Origin: Shewanella oneidensis MR-1
GTDB lineage: Bacteria; Pseudomonadota; Gammaproteobacteria; Enterobacterales; Shewanellaceae
Assembly: GCF_000146165.2 (NCBI RefSeq)
Contig: NC_004347.2
Coordinates: 2,728,001-2,792,000 of the forward strand
Reading direction: 5' to 3'
Length of the DNA: 64,000 nucleotides
Of the stretch, positions 51,868 to 61,445 are shown in pieces. The translations under genes were made by a program, and so were the position numbers. The notes beneath the pieces were generated by a model. That model was not told the origin of the DNA and made no database searches. It saw only the letters and a list, made by a program, of their open reading frames with translations. Within the stretch, counting starts at the first letter, position 1. The number at the start of each line of letters is the position of its first letter.

Positions 51868-54237
51868 TCAAGCGTGAGCTTCAGCTAAATATAACCAAGT
51901 ATCAATCACTGTATCAGGGTTTAACGATACGGTATCGATGCCTTGCTCAACCAACCAAGCCGCGAAATCGGCGTGATCTGAAGGTCCTTGACCACAGATA
52001 CCAATGTAAGCGCCTTTCGCTTTAGCCGCTTTAATGGCCATAGACAGCAGGATCTTCACCGCTTCGTTACGCTCATCGAACAGATGGCTGATGATGCCGG
52101 AGTCACGGTCAAGACCCAGTGTTAACTGCGTTAAGTCATTTGAGCCGATAGAGAAACCATCGAAGTGCTCAAGGAACTGATCTGCTAATAATGCGTTTGA
52201 CGGTACTTCACACATCATGATGACGCGTAGACCATCTTTACCACGCTCTAAGCCCTGCTCCTTGAGCAGTTCAATCACTTGCTCGGCTTCTTTAACGGTA
52301 CGTACGAATGGGATCATCACTTCAACGTTTTTCAGACCCATTTCATTACGAACGCGTTTAATCGCCTCACACTCAAGCGCGAAACAATCGCGGAATGATT
52401 CAGAGATGTAACGGCTCGCACCACGGAAGCCGAGCATTGGGTTTTCTTCTTCTGGCTCGTAACGGTCACCACCGACTAAGTTAGCGTATTCGTTAGACTT
52501 AAAGTCTGACATACGTACGATCACTTTCTTCGGATAGAAGGCCGAACCGATAGATGCTATGCCTTCAACTAAGCGTGCAATATAGAACTCAACGGGTGAG
52601 TCGTAACCTGCGATCATCTCGTTGATTTCTTCTTGTAAAGCCGCATCTTGTTGGTTGAATTCAAGCAGTGCTTTCGGGTGAATGCCGATCATGCGGTTGA
52701 TGATAAACTCTAAACGCGCTAAACCCACACCTTCGTTAGGTAAACGGGCAAAATCAAATGCACGGTCTGGATTACCTACGTTCATCATGATCTTCATCGG
52801 TAACGCAGGCAGTGCATCAACGCGGTTTGAAACCACTTCAAACTCTTGTTTGCCTTCGTAAATAAAACCAGTGTCACCTTCGGCACAAGAAACCGTCACC
52901 CATTGGCCATTTTTGATACGGTCAGTCACGTCACCACAACCTACAACGGCAGGTACACCTAATTCACGGGCGATAATCGCCGCGTGACAGGTACGACCGC
53001 CACGGTTAGTCACGATGGCACTCGCGCGCTTCATGATAGGTTCCCAATCTGGGTCGGTCATGTCAGTCACTAACACATCGCCTGGTTGGATTTGATCCAT
53101 ATCGGCGATAGAGGTTAATACCTTAGCCACACCTGAGCCCACTTTATGACCGATTGCACGACCTTCAGAGATCACTGCGCCACGGCTCTTTAAGTGGTAA
53201 CGTTCAATCAATTGTACGTCTTCACGGCTACGAACCGTTTCTGGACGCGCTTGAACGATGTAAAGTTTGCCATCGTTACCGTCTTTCGCCCACTCGATGT
53301 CCATTGGACGACCGTAGTGTTTTTCGATAACCATCGCTTGTTTAGCCAGTTCCATCACTTCGGCATCGTTGATGGAGAATTGACGACGTTTGTCAGCTGC
53401 AACGTCTTCAATCTTCACTTGTTTGCCGTGAGCAGCATCATCGGAATACACCATCTGGATGAGCTTGCTACCGATATTACGGCGAACAACAGCTTTATGG
53501 CCTTGAGATAAAATCGGTTTGTGAACATAGAATTCGTCAGGGTTTACCGCACCTTGCACGACCATTTCACCCAGACCAAAAGATGAAGTAATAAACACCA
53601 CATCGTTGTTGCCTGATTCAGTGTCCATGGTAAACATCACACCTGATGCTGCTTTGTCTGAGCGAACCATGCGTTGTACGCCGGCAGACAAGGCTACACC
53701 GTGGTGCTCATAACCTTGGTGAACACGGTATGAAATTGCACGGTCGTTAAAGAGTGACGCAAACACGTGTTTAATCGCCACGAGTACTGAGTCAAATCCC
53801 TTTACGTTTAAGAAGGTTTCTTGCTGACCAGCAAATGAAGCATCTGGCATATCTTCAGCGGTAGCAGAAGAACGCACCGCAAATGATGCATCACTCGTTT
53901 CAGCGGCAAGTTTTTCGTAAGCTTCACGAATTGCTTGTTCGAGTGCTGGTTGGAACGGAGTATCGATAACCCATTGTCTGATCTGTGCACCTACTTTTGC
54001 CAGTGCATTGACATCATCTACATCCAGAGTGGCTAAAATGTCATAAATCTTCTGGTTTACGCCACTTTGTTCAAGAAACTCATTGAACGCATAAGAAGTA
54101 GTCGCAAATCCGCCAGGTACTTGAACACCGGCATTAGCTAGATTGCTAATCATCTCGCCAAGAGAAGCATTTTTACCGCCAACCAAGTTGACGTCACCCA
54201 TGCCTAATTCCTGATACCAGAGTACGTATTGCTGCAC
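51868..54237 (-). CDS. ppsA: Phosphoenolpyruvate synthase
   Basis: A 789-residue enzyme making PEP from pyruvate and ATP. The ATP-grasp N-terminal domain has [20 protein letters not shown] and [20 protein letters not shown]; the phospho-histidine is in [20 protein letters not shown]; the C-terminal PEP-binding domain ends in [20 protein letters not shown] and VSLNPD. Length is as in E. coli PpsA (792). The start is a GTG at 54237. It is divergent from ppsR, its regulator, with a HexR-like palindrome between them. This is the gluconeogenic entry used by Shewanella on lactate or pyruvate. Confidence 0.97.
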   Translation of the reverse strand: MQQYVLWYQELGMGDVNLVGGKNASLGEMISNLANAGVQVPGGFATTSYAFNEFLEQSGVNQKIYDILATLDVDDVNALAKVGAQIRQWVIDTPFQPALEQAIREAYEKLAAETSDASFAVRSSATAEDMPDASFAGQQETFLNVKGFDSVLVAIKHVFASLFNDRAISYRVHQGYEHHGVALSAGVQRMVRSDKAASGVMFTMDTESGNNDVVFITSSFGLGEMVVQGAVNPDEFYVHKPILSQGHKAVVRRNIGSKLIQMVYSDDAAHGKQVKIEDVAADKRRQFSINDAEVMELAKQAMVIEKHYGRPMDIEWAKDGNDGKLYIVQARPETVRSREDVQLIERYHLKSRGAVISEGRAIGHKVGSGVAKVLTSIADMDQIQPGDVLVTDMTDPDWEPIMKRASAIVTNRGGRTCHAAIIARELGVPAVVGCGDVTDRIKNGQWVTVSCAEGDTGFIYEGKQEFEVVSNRVDALPALPMKIMMNVGNPDRAFDFARLPNEGVGLARLEFIINRMIGIHPKALLEFNQQDAALQEEINEMIAGYDSPVEFYIARLVEGIASIGSAFYPKKVIVRMSDFKSNEYANLVGGDRYEPEEENPMLGFRGASRYISESFRDCFALECEAIKRVRNEMGLKNVEVMIPFVRTVKEAEQVIELLKEQGLERGKDGLRVIMMCEVPSNALLADQFLEHFDGFSIGSNDLTQLTLGLDRDSGIISHLFDERNEAVKILLSMAIKAAKAKGAYIGICGQGPSDHADFAAWLVEQGIDTVSLNPDTVIDTWLYLAEAHA

Positions 54238-54334
54238 AGTTTCTATCTCCGCAAGTTTATTTCAGTGGCCCCTTCACACGAGGGCAGCGGCATTTTACAC
54301 TCCTGCAGAAGACGCGTAAATCTATAATTTTATT

Positions 54335-54349
54335 TGTAATTTTATTACT
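54335..54349. promoter_or_regulatory. HexR-like palindrome between ppsA and ppsR
   Basis: TGTAATTTTATTACT matches the reported Shewanella HexR form TGTAAT-WWW-ATTACA at 14 of 15 positions, with GTAAT/ATTAC as a perfect inverted repeat around TTT. It is 13 bases upstream of ppsR and 97 bases upstream of ppsA. Confidence 0.65.
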
Positions 54350-54362
54350 ACAAGAGGTCAGT

Positions 54363-55175
54363 ATGGCGCCAAAGGTATTTTACATCTCCGACGGGACGGC
54401 AATCACTGCTGAGGTTTTTGGGCATGCGGTCCTCTCGCAATTTCCACTAGAATTTGAGTCACTTACCATTCCATTTGTTGAAACTTTGGCAAAAGCTGAG
54501 AATGTGAAACGTCAAATTAATGATTGTTTTATTACAACAGGCGAGCGGCCGTTAGTATTCCATTCCATCGTAAAACCTGAAATTCGCGACATTATTTATT
54601 CGAGTGAAGGTCTCGATTACGATTTTTTAAATACTTTCGTCGCTCCACTTGAACAACATTTAGGCGTAAGTGCATCGCCTGTGTTACACCGCACCCACGG
54701 AAAAGCCAATCAAGGCTATGAAGCCCGTATCGATGCTATCAATTTTGCAATGGATAACGATGACGGCCAGACCATGAAGCATATGGATCAGGCCGATTTA
54801 ATCCTGCTGGGTGTATCCCGTTGTGGCAAAACCCCCTCTAGCCTTTATTTATCCATGCAATTTGGCATTAAAGCGGCAAACTATCCCTTCACCGAAGACG
54901 ATATGGATAACCTTAAACTGCCCGAAGCTTTAAAACGTAATAAGAAGAAGTTGTTTGGGTTAACCATCGATCCCGTGCGACTGCATGAAATCCGCCAAAG
55001 CCGGATGGAGAACAGCCGCTATTCTTCATTAAAACAATGCCGTTTAGAGGTAAAAGAAGTCGAGATGATGTTCAAGCGTGAACGTATCCCCTATATCGAT
55101 ACCACCAATCACTCGGTGGAAGAAATCGCGACGAAGATTTTGGATGTGACAGGGTTAGAACGTCATATGTTCTGA
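54363..55175 (+). CDS. ppsR: Phosphoenolpyruvate synthase regulatory protein (PSRP)
   Basis: A 270-residue DUF299 bifunctional enzyme that inactivates PpsA by ADP-dependent phosphorylation and reactivates it by Pi-dependent dephosphorylation. [20 protein letters not shown] at the start, [20 protein letters not shown], the P-loop [19 protein letters not shown] (about 152) and [20 protein letters not shown] are diagnostic. Length matches E. coli YdiA (277). The ATG at 54363 has AAGAGGT upstream. A DAHP synthase gene follows, as aroH does in E. coli. Confidence 0.96.
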   Translation: MAPKVFYISDGTAITAEVFGHAVLSQFPLEFESLTIPFVETLAKAENVKRQINDCFITTGERPLVFHSIVKPEIRDIIYSSEGLDYDFLNTFVAPLEQHLGVSASPVLHRTHGKANQGYEARIDAINFAMDNDDGQTMKHMDQADLILLGVSRCGKTPSSLYLSMQFGIKAANYPFTEDDMDNLKLPEALKRNKKKLFGLTIDPVRLHEIRQSRMENSRYSSLKQCRLEVKEVEMMFKRERIPYIDTTNHSVEEIATKILDVTGLERHMF

Positions 55176-55357
55176 AGAAGGACGATTTCGAACAGCGCAA
55201 TCGATTGACTGTATTTAGGTTAAATGGGTCTAACTTAAATCAAATTCATCGCACAGTTGCCGACAATTAACACAATTGGCACTGTGCAACGCTGCTCGAT
55301 TCGTTATAATCCGAGGCAATCTGGCGAAAAGCGCCGCATGCAAGCTCGGTATTTTGA

Positions 55358-56422
55358 ATGACCATTAAAACAGACGAATTACGCACTTCCTTATTAGCTA
55401 AAGTCATCTCACCTGCACAACTGGCATCTGAGTACCCCTTAACCCAAGATGCTGCCGACTACCTCGTTCAACAACGTCGTGAAGTTGAAGCCATCATTAT
55501 GGGCGAAGACCAACGCCTGTTGGTGATCATTGGCCCTTGCTCTATCCACGATACGCAAGCCGCCCTCGATTACGCCCGCCGCTTAGCAGTGCTACATCAA
55601 GAGTTAAAGGACGACCTCTGTATTTTAATGCGAGTGTATTTTGAAAAGCCGCGCACGATTGTGGGTTGGAAGGGGTTGATTTCCGATCCTGACTTAGATG
55701 GCAGCTTCGAGCCAAATAAAGGATTGCGTATTGCACGCCAGCTTCTACAGCAAATCACTGAGCTTAAGCTGCCCATCGCTACCGAATTTTTAGATATGGT
55801 GAACGGGCAATATATTGCCGATTTAATCACCTGGGGCGCGATTGGTGCTCGCACCACCGAAAGCCAAGTACACCGTGAAATGGCCTCAGCCCTTTCTTGC
55901 CCTGTGGGCTTTAAAAACGGAACCGATGGCAATATTAATATCGCCGTTGATGCGGTACGTGCCGCAAAAGTGCCGCATATCTTCTACTCACCGGATAAAG
56001 ATGGTGCGATGTCTGTCTATCGCACCCATGGTAATCCTTACGGACACATCATTTTACGTGGCGGTAAAAAACCCAATTACTTTGAGCAAGACATTGAACA
56101 AGCAAGATTAAAACTTGAGTCTGTCAATGTTACACCGCGTGTGGTGGTTGATTTTAGCCACGGAAATAGTGAAAAAAATCACCTAAAACAACTGGTCGTT
56201 GCTGAAAATATCATGGCGCAAATGCGTGCTGGTAGTACGGCCATTGCCGGCATCATGGCCGAAAGTTTCTTACAAGAAGGCAACCAAAAGGTGATTGAAG
56301 GTCAACCCCTATGTTATGGCCAAAGCATCACGGATGCCTGCTTACATTGGGCTGACTCCGAAAAATTACTGCGAGATCTTGCCAGCGCCTCACGCGATAG
56401 ACGCGAACTCCTTGGCAAATAA
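55358..56422 (+). CDS. 3-deoxy-7-phosphoheptulonate (DAHP) synthase, class I
   Basis: A 354-residue enzyme joining PEP and erythrose-4-phosphate, the first step to aromatic amino acids. VIIGPCSIHDTQAALDYARR, MRVYFEKPRTIVGWKGLISD, TEFLDMVNGQYIADLITWGA, IGARTTESQVHREMASALSC, FKNGTDGNINIAVDAVRAAK and DFSHGNSEKNHLKQLVVAEN are conserved. The place next to ppsR is that of E. coli aroH (Trp-sensitive), but the sequence does not settle which amino acid inhibits it, and no TrpR operator was recognised upstream. A TATAAT box is at 55305-55310. Confidence 0.95.
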   Translation: MTIKTDELRTSLLAKVISPAQLASEYPLTQDAADYLVQQRREVEAIIMGEDQRLLVIIGPCSIHDTQAALDYARRLAVLHQELKDDLCILMRVYFEKPRTIVGWKGLISDPDLDGSFEPNKGLRIARQLLQQITELKLPIATEFLDMVNGQYIADLITWGAIGARTTESQVHREMASALSCPVGFKNGTDGNINIAVDAVRAAKVPHIFYSPDKDGAMSVYRTHGNPYGHIILRGGKKPNYFEQDIEQARLKLESVNVTPRVVVDFSHGNSEKNHLKQLVVAENIMAQMRAGSTAIAGIMAESFLQEGNQKVIEGQPLCYGQSITDACLHWADSEKLLRDLASASRDRRELLGK

Positions 56423-56445
56423 GTCCAAAATCGATTTAGATTTGT

Positions 56446-56470
56446 AAAGGCTTCCAAAGGAAGCCTTTTT
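56446..56470 (+). terminator. Terminator of the DAHP synthase gene
   Basis: AAAGGCTTCC (56446-56455) and GGAAGCCTTT (56459-56468) with a following T-run, 24 bases after the stop. Confidence 0.85.
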
Positions 56471-56578
56471 ACTATTCGTTTAGCCTTAAAACCTAATGGT
56501 ATAGGCGTTTTCTATCATTCAAATTGAAAACTCACTATAATTGCGCCTCTTTAAAAATGCATAACCTCAGGTTGCCGA

Positions 56579-57010
56579 ATGCCACATACACTCGACTCTA
56601 CCCGCCCAACTTTTTCAGATGCCATCGAACAGCGGATAAATCAATCCGAAGCGCGGGTGATTAAAGCCGTATTTCCTTCCATTACCAATCACCACAATAC
56701 CTTATTTGGTGGTGAAGCCTTAGCGTGGATGGATGAAACTGCCTTTATTGCTGCTACTCGTTTTTGCCGTAAAACCTTAGTCACTGTCAGCTCAGATAGA
56801 ATCGACTTTAAAAAACCGATCCCAGCCGGGACGTTAGCCGAACTCATAGCCCGCGTGATCCACGTCGGTAATACATCGTTAAAAGTCGAAGTGAATATTT
56901 TTGTCGAAGACATGTATCAAGATCACCGAGAACATGCCATTCGGGGTGTGTTCACCTTTGTTGCGGTTGACGAACAACGCCATCCAACACAAGTGTGGAC
57001 GGCTGAATAA
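56579..57010 (+). CDS. Acyl-CoA thioesterase, hotdog fold (YciA type)
   Basis: A 143-residue hotdog-fold protein. RVIKAVFPSITNHHNTLFGG, EALAWMDETAFIAATRFCRK with the catalytic acidic residue, VTVSSDRIDFKKPIPAGTLA and GNTSLKVEVNIFVEDMYQ match the acyl-CoA hydrolase (BFIT/YciA) group. It hydrolyses acyl-CoA to free acid and CoA; chain preference is unknown. It stands alone on the plus strand between two terminators. Confidence 0.88.
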   Translation: MPHTLDSTRPTFSDAIEQRINQSEARVIKAVFPSITNHHNTLFGGEALAWMDETAFIAATRFCRKTLVTVSSDRIDFKKPIPAGTLAELIARVIHVGNTSLKVEVNIFVEDMYQDHREHAIRGVFTFVAVDEQRHPTQVWTAE

Positions 57011-57219
57011 AATTTACACAACACAATAACGTACTCCAGCCCTTTAACAGCAAGGTTTTAGGGCTACTTTATTGGCTGATTTAAGCTAGACAAAAGTATA
57101 ACAACCAGAAACATATAAAAATTTTGTCCTTCTTCCTGCATAAAGCGATAGGAACATCGATTACTTTTCTGTTACATTGAGTTTAATCTTCACGTGCCAC
57201 GAACATAATCAAAAAAGCC

Positions 57220-57882
57220 ATGAAGCTAGAAAACTTAAATATTATTATTGCCGACGACCATCCATTGTTTCGAAATGCACTACGTCAAGCCCTCAGTAGC
57301 GCCTTTGAGCACACTCAGTGGTTCGAGGCCGACAGTGCTGATGCGTTGCAATCGGTATTAGACTCACCAACAGTGAGTTACGACTTAGTGCTCTTGGATC
57401 TGCAAATGCCCGGTTCACACGGCTATTCAACGCTCATCCACCTGCGCTCCCATTATCCAGATCTGCCTGTTATCGTGATTTCTGCCCACGAGGATATCAA
57501 CACCATTAGCCGTGCGATACACTATGGTGGTAGCGGTTTTATTCCTAAATCGGCGTCAATGGAAACCTTAAAGGAAGCCCTAACCGCCGTATTATATGGA
57601 GATATATGGCTGCCCAAAGGCGCAGATATTATACCTATCGAAGATGACAGCACTGATAAGATGGCCAGTAAGCTCTCAGATTTGACGCCGCAGCAATATA
57701 AAGTACTGCAAATGTTTGCCGAGGGCTTGCTCAATAAACAAATCGCCTACGACTTGGGCGTCTCAGAAGCGACCATTAAAGCACATGCCACTGCTATTTT
57801 TAGAAAACTAGGCGTTCGCAATCGCACTCAAGCCGTTATCGCTTTAGGGCAGCTTGAAATGGATAAAGTGGATTTGTTGTAG
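57220..57882 (+). CDS. NarL/LuxR-type response regulator
   Basis: A 220-residue two-domain regulator. The receiver has IIIADDHPLFRNALRQALSS (acidic pair), the phospho-acceptor aspartate in LVLLDLQMPGSHGYSTL (about residue 61), a Ser in VISAHED and the lysine in GFIPKSASMETLKEAL. The C-terminal GerE helix-turn-helix is LTPQQYKVLQMFAEGLLNKQ then IAYDLGVSEATIKAHATAIF. No sensor kinase is adjacent, so it is an orphan in this window. It lies between the thioesterase and the convergent cysB. Confidence 0.93.
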   Translation: MKLENLNIIIADDHPLFRNALRQALSSAFEHTQWFEADSADALQSVLDSPTVSYDLVLLDLQMPGSHGYSTLIHLRSHYPDLPVIVISAHEDINTISRAIHYGGSGFIPKSASMETLKEALTAVLYGDIWLPKGADIIPIEDDSTDKMASKLSDLTPQQYKVLQMFAEGLLNKQIAYDLGVSEATIKAHATAIFRKLGVRNRTQAVIALGQLEMDKVDLL

Positions 57883-57913
57883 TCATTACTTTCATTTCAA
57901 ATCTCAACACAAT

Positions 57914-57942
57914 AAAAATGCCGCATCAATTGCGGCATTTTT
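57914..57942. terminator. Bidirectional terminator between the response regulator and cysB
   Basis: AAAAATGCCGCA (57914-57925) and TGCGGCATTTTT (57931-57942) form a hairpin with A and T runs on both sides between two convergent genes. Confidence 0.88.
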
Positions 57943-57969
57943 ATTGATTTCAACAAGATAGTGGCTTAA

Positions 57970-59019
<1,050 letters not shown>

Positions 59020-59171
59020 TTATAGTATATAGTGAAAATTAAAGCAAATAGGAATATAGCGCACAAGTCTTAAGTTTCATACGACAGAAATGATAACCTA
59101 GGCTAAGATAACTATGCTAGTTTATTGATTTATTGTAGCATTAGCTCAATTGGATAAATAATGGAACAGCT

Positions 59172-59951
59172 ATGACTTTCACCTTGGTTCTGATCCTCAT
59201 CGGTGCACTATTACTGCTTGTTATCGGAATTAACGTAATACAACAACAAAAAGAACGTGCAGAGGCAGAACGTCGGGTCGAATTTGCCCGTCAACGTGCA
59301 ATTCTTGATGAAACTGAAACCGTATTATCTAATACAGGGATGATACCTTGCAGCACACATATTATTTTAGTGCTCTATCGCCGCGTTCAGGATGCATTAG
59401 AATTGGCAACGACATTGAGTACGAGTCAACAACAAGCGGATTTTCAACGCCGGCTTGCCGATATCAAAAATCAAATTGATTCACTACAATCGAGCCCGCC
59501 TCAAGTCCCGGCGATTGAGAATTTTAGATTGCCTGATAACGACAAACAAATTTTAGTGTTAGTCCAAACCTTAAAGAAATTAAAAGCCATTTTACGCGCA
59601 GAGCATAACAAGGGAAGAGTCGACCCTGCAGTGTTCGGACAGGAAGAAAATCGTATCGATAGTCTACAACTCAGAATTAACGTTGATTCGATGTTATCCC
59701 GCGCCCGGGCTGCAAGCTTTATGAAGCAATATGGTTCCTCAAAGCAAATGGTAACTAAGGCATTAGCCACTTTGCATGCAATTAAAGCACAGACGCCTAA
59801 TGACCCCTTCATTGCCCGTAAAGTCGATGAAGCCAAAATGCTGTTAGATGAAATTATGGGCGCACAAAAACTCTCAGCACCCAGTGCGCCCAAACCCAAG
59901 AATGAAGAAGATGATATCGATATGCTGTTTCAGCCGAAAAAGAAATGGTGA
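59172..59951 (+). CDS. Uncharacterised membrane-anchored coiled-coil protein
   Basis: A 259-residue protein not recognised as a named family. One N-terminal membrane helix (FTLVLILIGALLLLVIGINV, about 3-24) leads into a charged helical region (QQQKERAEAERRVEFARQRA) and mostly helical, coiled-coil-like sequence (QTLKKLKAILRAEHNKGRVD, RIDSLQLRINVDSMLSRARA), with a tail EEDDIDMLFQPKKKW. It is probably an inner-membrane protein with a cytoplasmic helical domain. It stands alone, divergent from cysB, with its own terminator, just left of the Mu-like prophage. Confidence 0.8.
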   Translation: MTFTLVLILIGALLLLVIGINVIQQQKERAEAERRVEFARQRAILDETETVLSNTGMIPCSTHIILVLYRRVQDALELATTLSTSQQQADFQRRLADIKNQIDSLQSSPPQVPAIENFRLPDNDKQILVLVQTLKKLKAILRAEHNKGRVDPAVFGQEENRIDSLQLRINVDSMLSRARAASFMKQYGSSKQMVTKALATLHAIKAQTPNDPFIARKVDEAKMLLDEIMGAQKLSAPSAPKPKNEEDDIDMLFQPKKKW

Positions 59952-59980
59952 CCCGTCTTTAGCAAGGAATGGTATAAACA

Positions 59981-60009
59981 AAAAAGCCAAGTCACTGACT
60001 TGGCTTTTT
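59981..60009 (+). terminator. Terminator of the coiled-coil protein gene
   Basis: AAAAAGCCAAGTCA (59981-59994) and its exact complement TGACTTGGCTTTTT (59996-60009), 29 bases after the stop. It is the last recognisable host feature before the prophage. Confidence 0.92.
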
Positions 60010-60145
60010 ATTGGTCGAAAATCTAATCGAAAACCGCTTCGGGTGAACAGAGACTAGAGGTATGAACAAAAACATAGACTAGGGATCAAATTGGATCTGT
60101 AGGATGTAAACGGGATCGAAGTGTTGATGAGAACTAGGCGTAGAG

Positions 60146-60184
60146 CGGGGCTGAGGTGATTGTACCTTGGCCCCGTTGCTTTTT
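60146..60184 (+). terminator. Terminator-like hairpin at the left edge of the prophage
   Basis: CGGGGC (60146-60151) pairs with GCCCCG (60070 block, at 60170-60175) and AGGT (60154-60157) with ACCT (60164-60167); TTGCTTTTT follows. It faces rightward, so it would stop host transcription from entering the phage. On the minus strand no T-run follows. Confidence 0.6.
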
Positions 60185-60310
60185 AAATGCTGCGTTGATG
60201 AATCATTATGGTTTGAGCAATGCTTTTGAAATTGGACGTTTTAGCCTATTAAAATGAGCACTGGCAAAACCGCTTTAATGGTTGTTCGAAACACGTTTGA
60301 ACGTTTAAAC

Positions 60311-61057
60311 CTAGTCGCCGATATCTTTGGCAATATGCACCACCTGGCCTACTACCTCAAACTGATGTTGCTCATGCTTAGGGATATCCAGTTTGTCATA
60401 GACTGGGTTGTCACTTATCAAGCGCCAGCTGCCGAAGGCGTTCTGGTACCGCTTTACAAATAGGTCATCACCATTTCTAAAAATGTAGATGTGGCCATCG
60501 GCGGGGCTATTACGGCCAAGGTGAACTACAAGCGTATCGTTGCTGTGGATCGTCGGTTCCATGCTGTCACCTTTAGCCCATACAATGGCTAACTCATGTT
60601 CTTCAAACCCTCTGTACTTCAACCATTTGCGTCTAAATGCTAAATATCTTACTGGATCTTGTTGATCGCAATTGAGCGCGCCATGGCCTGCTGATACTTG
60701 CACACGATAGCCAGGGATTAAGGCATACTCTTCTAGATTAATTCCAATCACATATTTAGAACCAGGTTCATTCAGTTCATTGAAGTTGTGTTCAGTGCCA
60801 GCAACCAACCAATCAAGCGGTTTGTTACTAACCTCAGCCATTAATGCCAGCTTGTCTAATGATGGGTATGTTTTACCCGCTAGATAATTACGCATCACGC
60901 CTTCTGAAAGTCCACATTTCTTCGCAAAGCTGCGTATTGAAATGTCACCTATTGATTCCTTCAATCTATCTGGAAATCGCATTATTCCTTTAATTTCAAA
61001 AATGTGATCCGCATTTTTCATAATGTCGTCCGCATTTTTGTCGTAACCATATGACAT
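60311..61057 (-). CDS. Prophage repressor, XRE helix-turn-helix with S24 (LexA-like) domain
   Basis: Up to 248 residues. The N-terminal helix-turn-helix is in ISIRSFAKKCGLSEGVMRNY. The C-terminal S24 domain has the catalytic serine S165 (AKGDSMEPTI) and lysine K202 (LFVKRY), and an Ala-Gly pair at 123-124 (VSAGHG) that fits the self-cleavage site. This is the lambda CI/LexA design, expected to be cut when RecA is activated. The start is uncertain: ATG 61057, or ATG 60982 (MRFPDRLKES) with AAAGGA upstream. The longer form runs through two direct repeats that may be operators. It faces away from ner-A-B and keeps the phage silent. Confidence 0.9.
   Translation of the reverse strand: MSYGYDKNADDIMKNADHIFEIKGIMRFPDRLKESIGDISIRSFAKKCGLSEGVMRNYLAGKTYPSLDKLALMAEVSNKPLDWLVAGTEHNFNELNEPGSKYVIGINLEEYALIPGYRVQVSAGHGALNCDQQDPVRYLAFRRKWLKYRGFEEHELAIVWAKGDSMEPTIHSNDTLVVHLGRNSPADGHIYIFRNGDDLFVKRYQNAFGSWRLISDNPVYDKLDIPKHEQHQFEVVGQVVHIAKDIGD
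61001..61039. repeat. Two direct repeats in the repressor gene start, candidate operators
   Basis: AATGTGATCCGCATTTTT (61001-61018) and AATGTCGTCCGCATTTTT (61022-61039) differ at two positions and lie exactly 21 bp apart, two helix turns. On the minus strand they read as two copies of AAAAATGCGG and encode a repeated KNAD(D/H)I in the repressor frame. Confidence 0.65.
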
Positions 61058-61101
61058 CTAAAGAGTTCCTATTATTTATTTAAATTCGCACGCTTTACCA
61101 T

Positions 61102-61135
61102 AAAAATGCGCAACGCTATTGACCTGCGCATTTTT
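61102..61135. promoter_or_regulatory. Inverted AAAAATGCGCA operator pair in the repressor/ner gap
   Basis: AAAAATGCGCA (61102-61112) and TGCGCATTTTT (61125-61135) form a perfect 11-bp inverted repeat with a 12-base centre. The right copy falls between a -35-like TTGACC and a -10-like AAGAAT of a rightward promoter. Confidence 0.7.
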
Positions 61136-61147
61136 CTGATCAAGAAT
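61119..61147 (+). promoter_or_regulatory. Candidate early promoter of ner-A-B
   Basis: TTGACC (61119-61124), 17 bases, AAGAAT (61142-61147). The -35 matches at 5 of 6 and the -10 at 4 of 6. It points toward ner, which starts 63 bases later, and it contains one operator-like repeat. Confidence 0.45.
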
Positions 61148-61197
61148 GTGTTACACGAATACGCAAGCGGTTAATGTTGCGCATGTATGTAACACAT
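61146..61197. repeat. Wide inverted repeat in the ner leader
   Basis: ATGTGTTAC (61146-61154) and GTAACACAT (61189-61197) are exact inverted copies 34 bases apart, lying between the candidate early promoter and the ner start. They may be a second operator type, for Ner or the repressor. Confidence 0.5.
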
Positions 61198-61209
61198 GAG
61201 GTTATCACG

Positions 61210-61434
61210 ATGGAAAGATTTGATCGAGATTGGCATAAAGCAGATATCAAAGCGGCTTTAGAAAAAGCCGGAACTAACTATGAAAAGTTAGCCGAGGAAC
61301 ATGGCATTGCGGGATCAACTTTACGTAATGCCCTGCGTTTTAAGTACCCAAAATGCGAACGCATCATTGCGCAAAAAATTGGCGTTGAACCTGAGGTTAT
61401 TTGGCCTTCTCGTTACAGCCAAAAATGCGCGTGA
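61210..61434 (+). CDS. ner: Ner-like early regulator of Mu-type prophage
   Basis: A 74-residue lambda-repressor-like DNA-binding protein. RDWHKADIKAALEKAGTNYE, KLAEEHGIAGSTLRNALRFK and IIAQKIGVEPEVIWPSRY match Mu Ner and SfsB/Nlp, including the terminal EVIWPSRY. In Mu, Ner turns down both the early and the repressor promoters after induction. The ATG at 61210 has GAGG nine bases upstream; the frame extends to 61174 but that part lies before the ribosome site. It is followed by the transposase gene after 11 bases. Confidence 0.92.
   Translation: MERFDRDWHKADIKAALEKAGTNYEKLAEEHGIAGSTLRNALRFKYPKCERIIAQKIGVEPEVIWPSRYSQKCA
61421..61430. repeat. Further AAAAATGCGC copy at the end of ner
   Basis: AAAAATGCGC recurs at the ner stop codon, directly in front of the ribosome site of the transposase gene. 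It is the third exact copy of this ten-base word within 330 bases. Confidence 0.6.
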
Positions 61435-61445
61435 GAGGTGATCAT

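Larger units (their letters stand above)
59952..60310. other. Host/prophage junction region
   Basis: 359 bases without a gene. It holds the host terminator (59981-60009), a tandem TCGAAAA at 60015-60021 and 60028-60034, two TGAACA copies at 60044 and 60063 each followed by an AGACTAG sequence, GGATC repeats near 60083, 60093 and 60113, and a terminator-like hairpin at 60146-60184. The repeats are candidates for transposase-binding sites at the phage left end. Confidence 0.5.

Noticed and set aside
55176..55357. TrpR or TyrR operator in front of the DAHP synthase gene
   Set aside because: Neither the TrpR palindrome nor TGTAAA-N6-TTTACA was found; the isozyme type therefore stays open.
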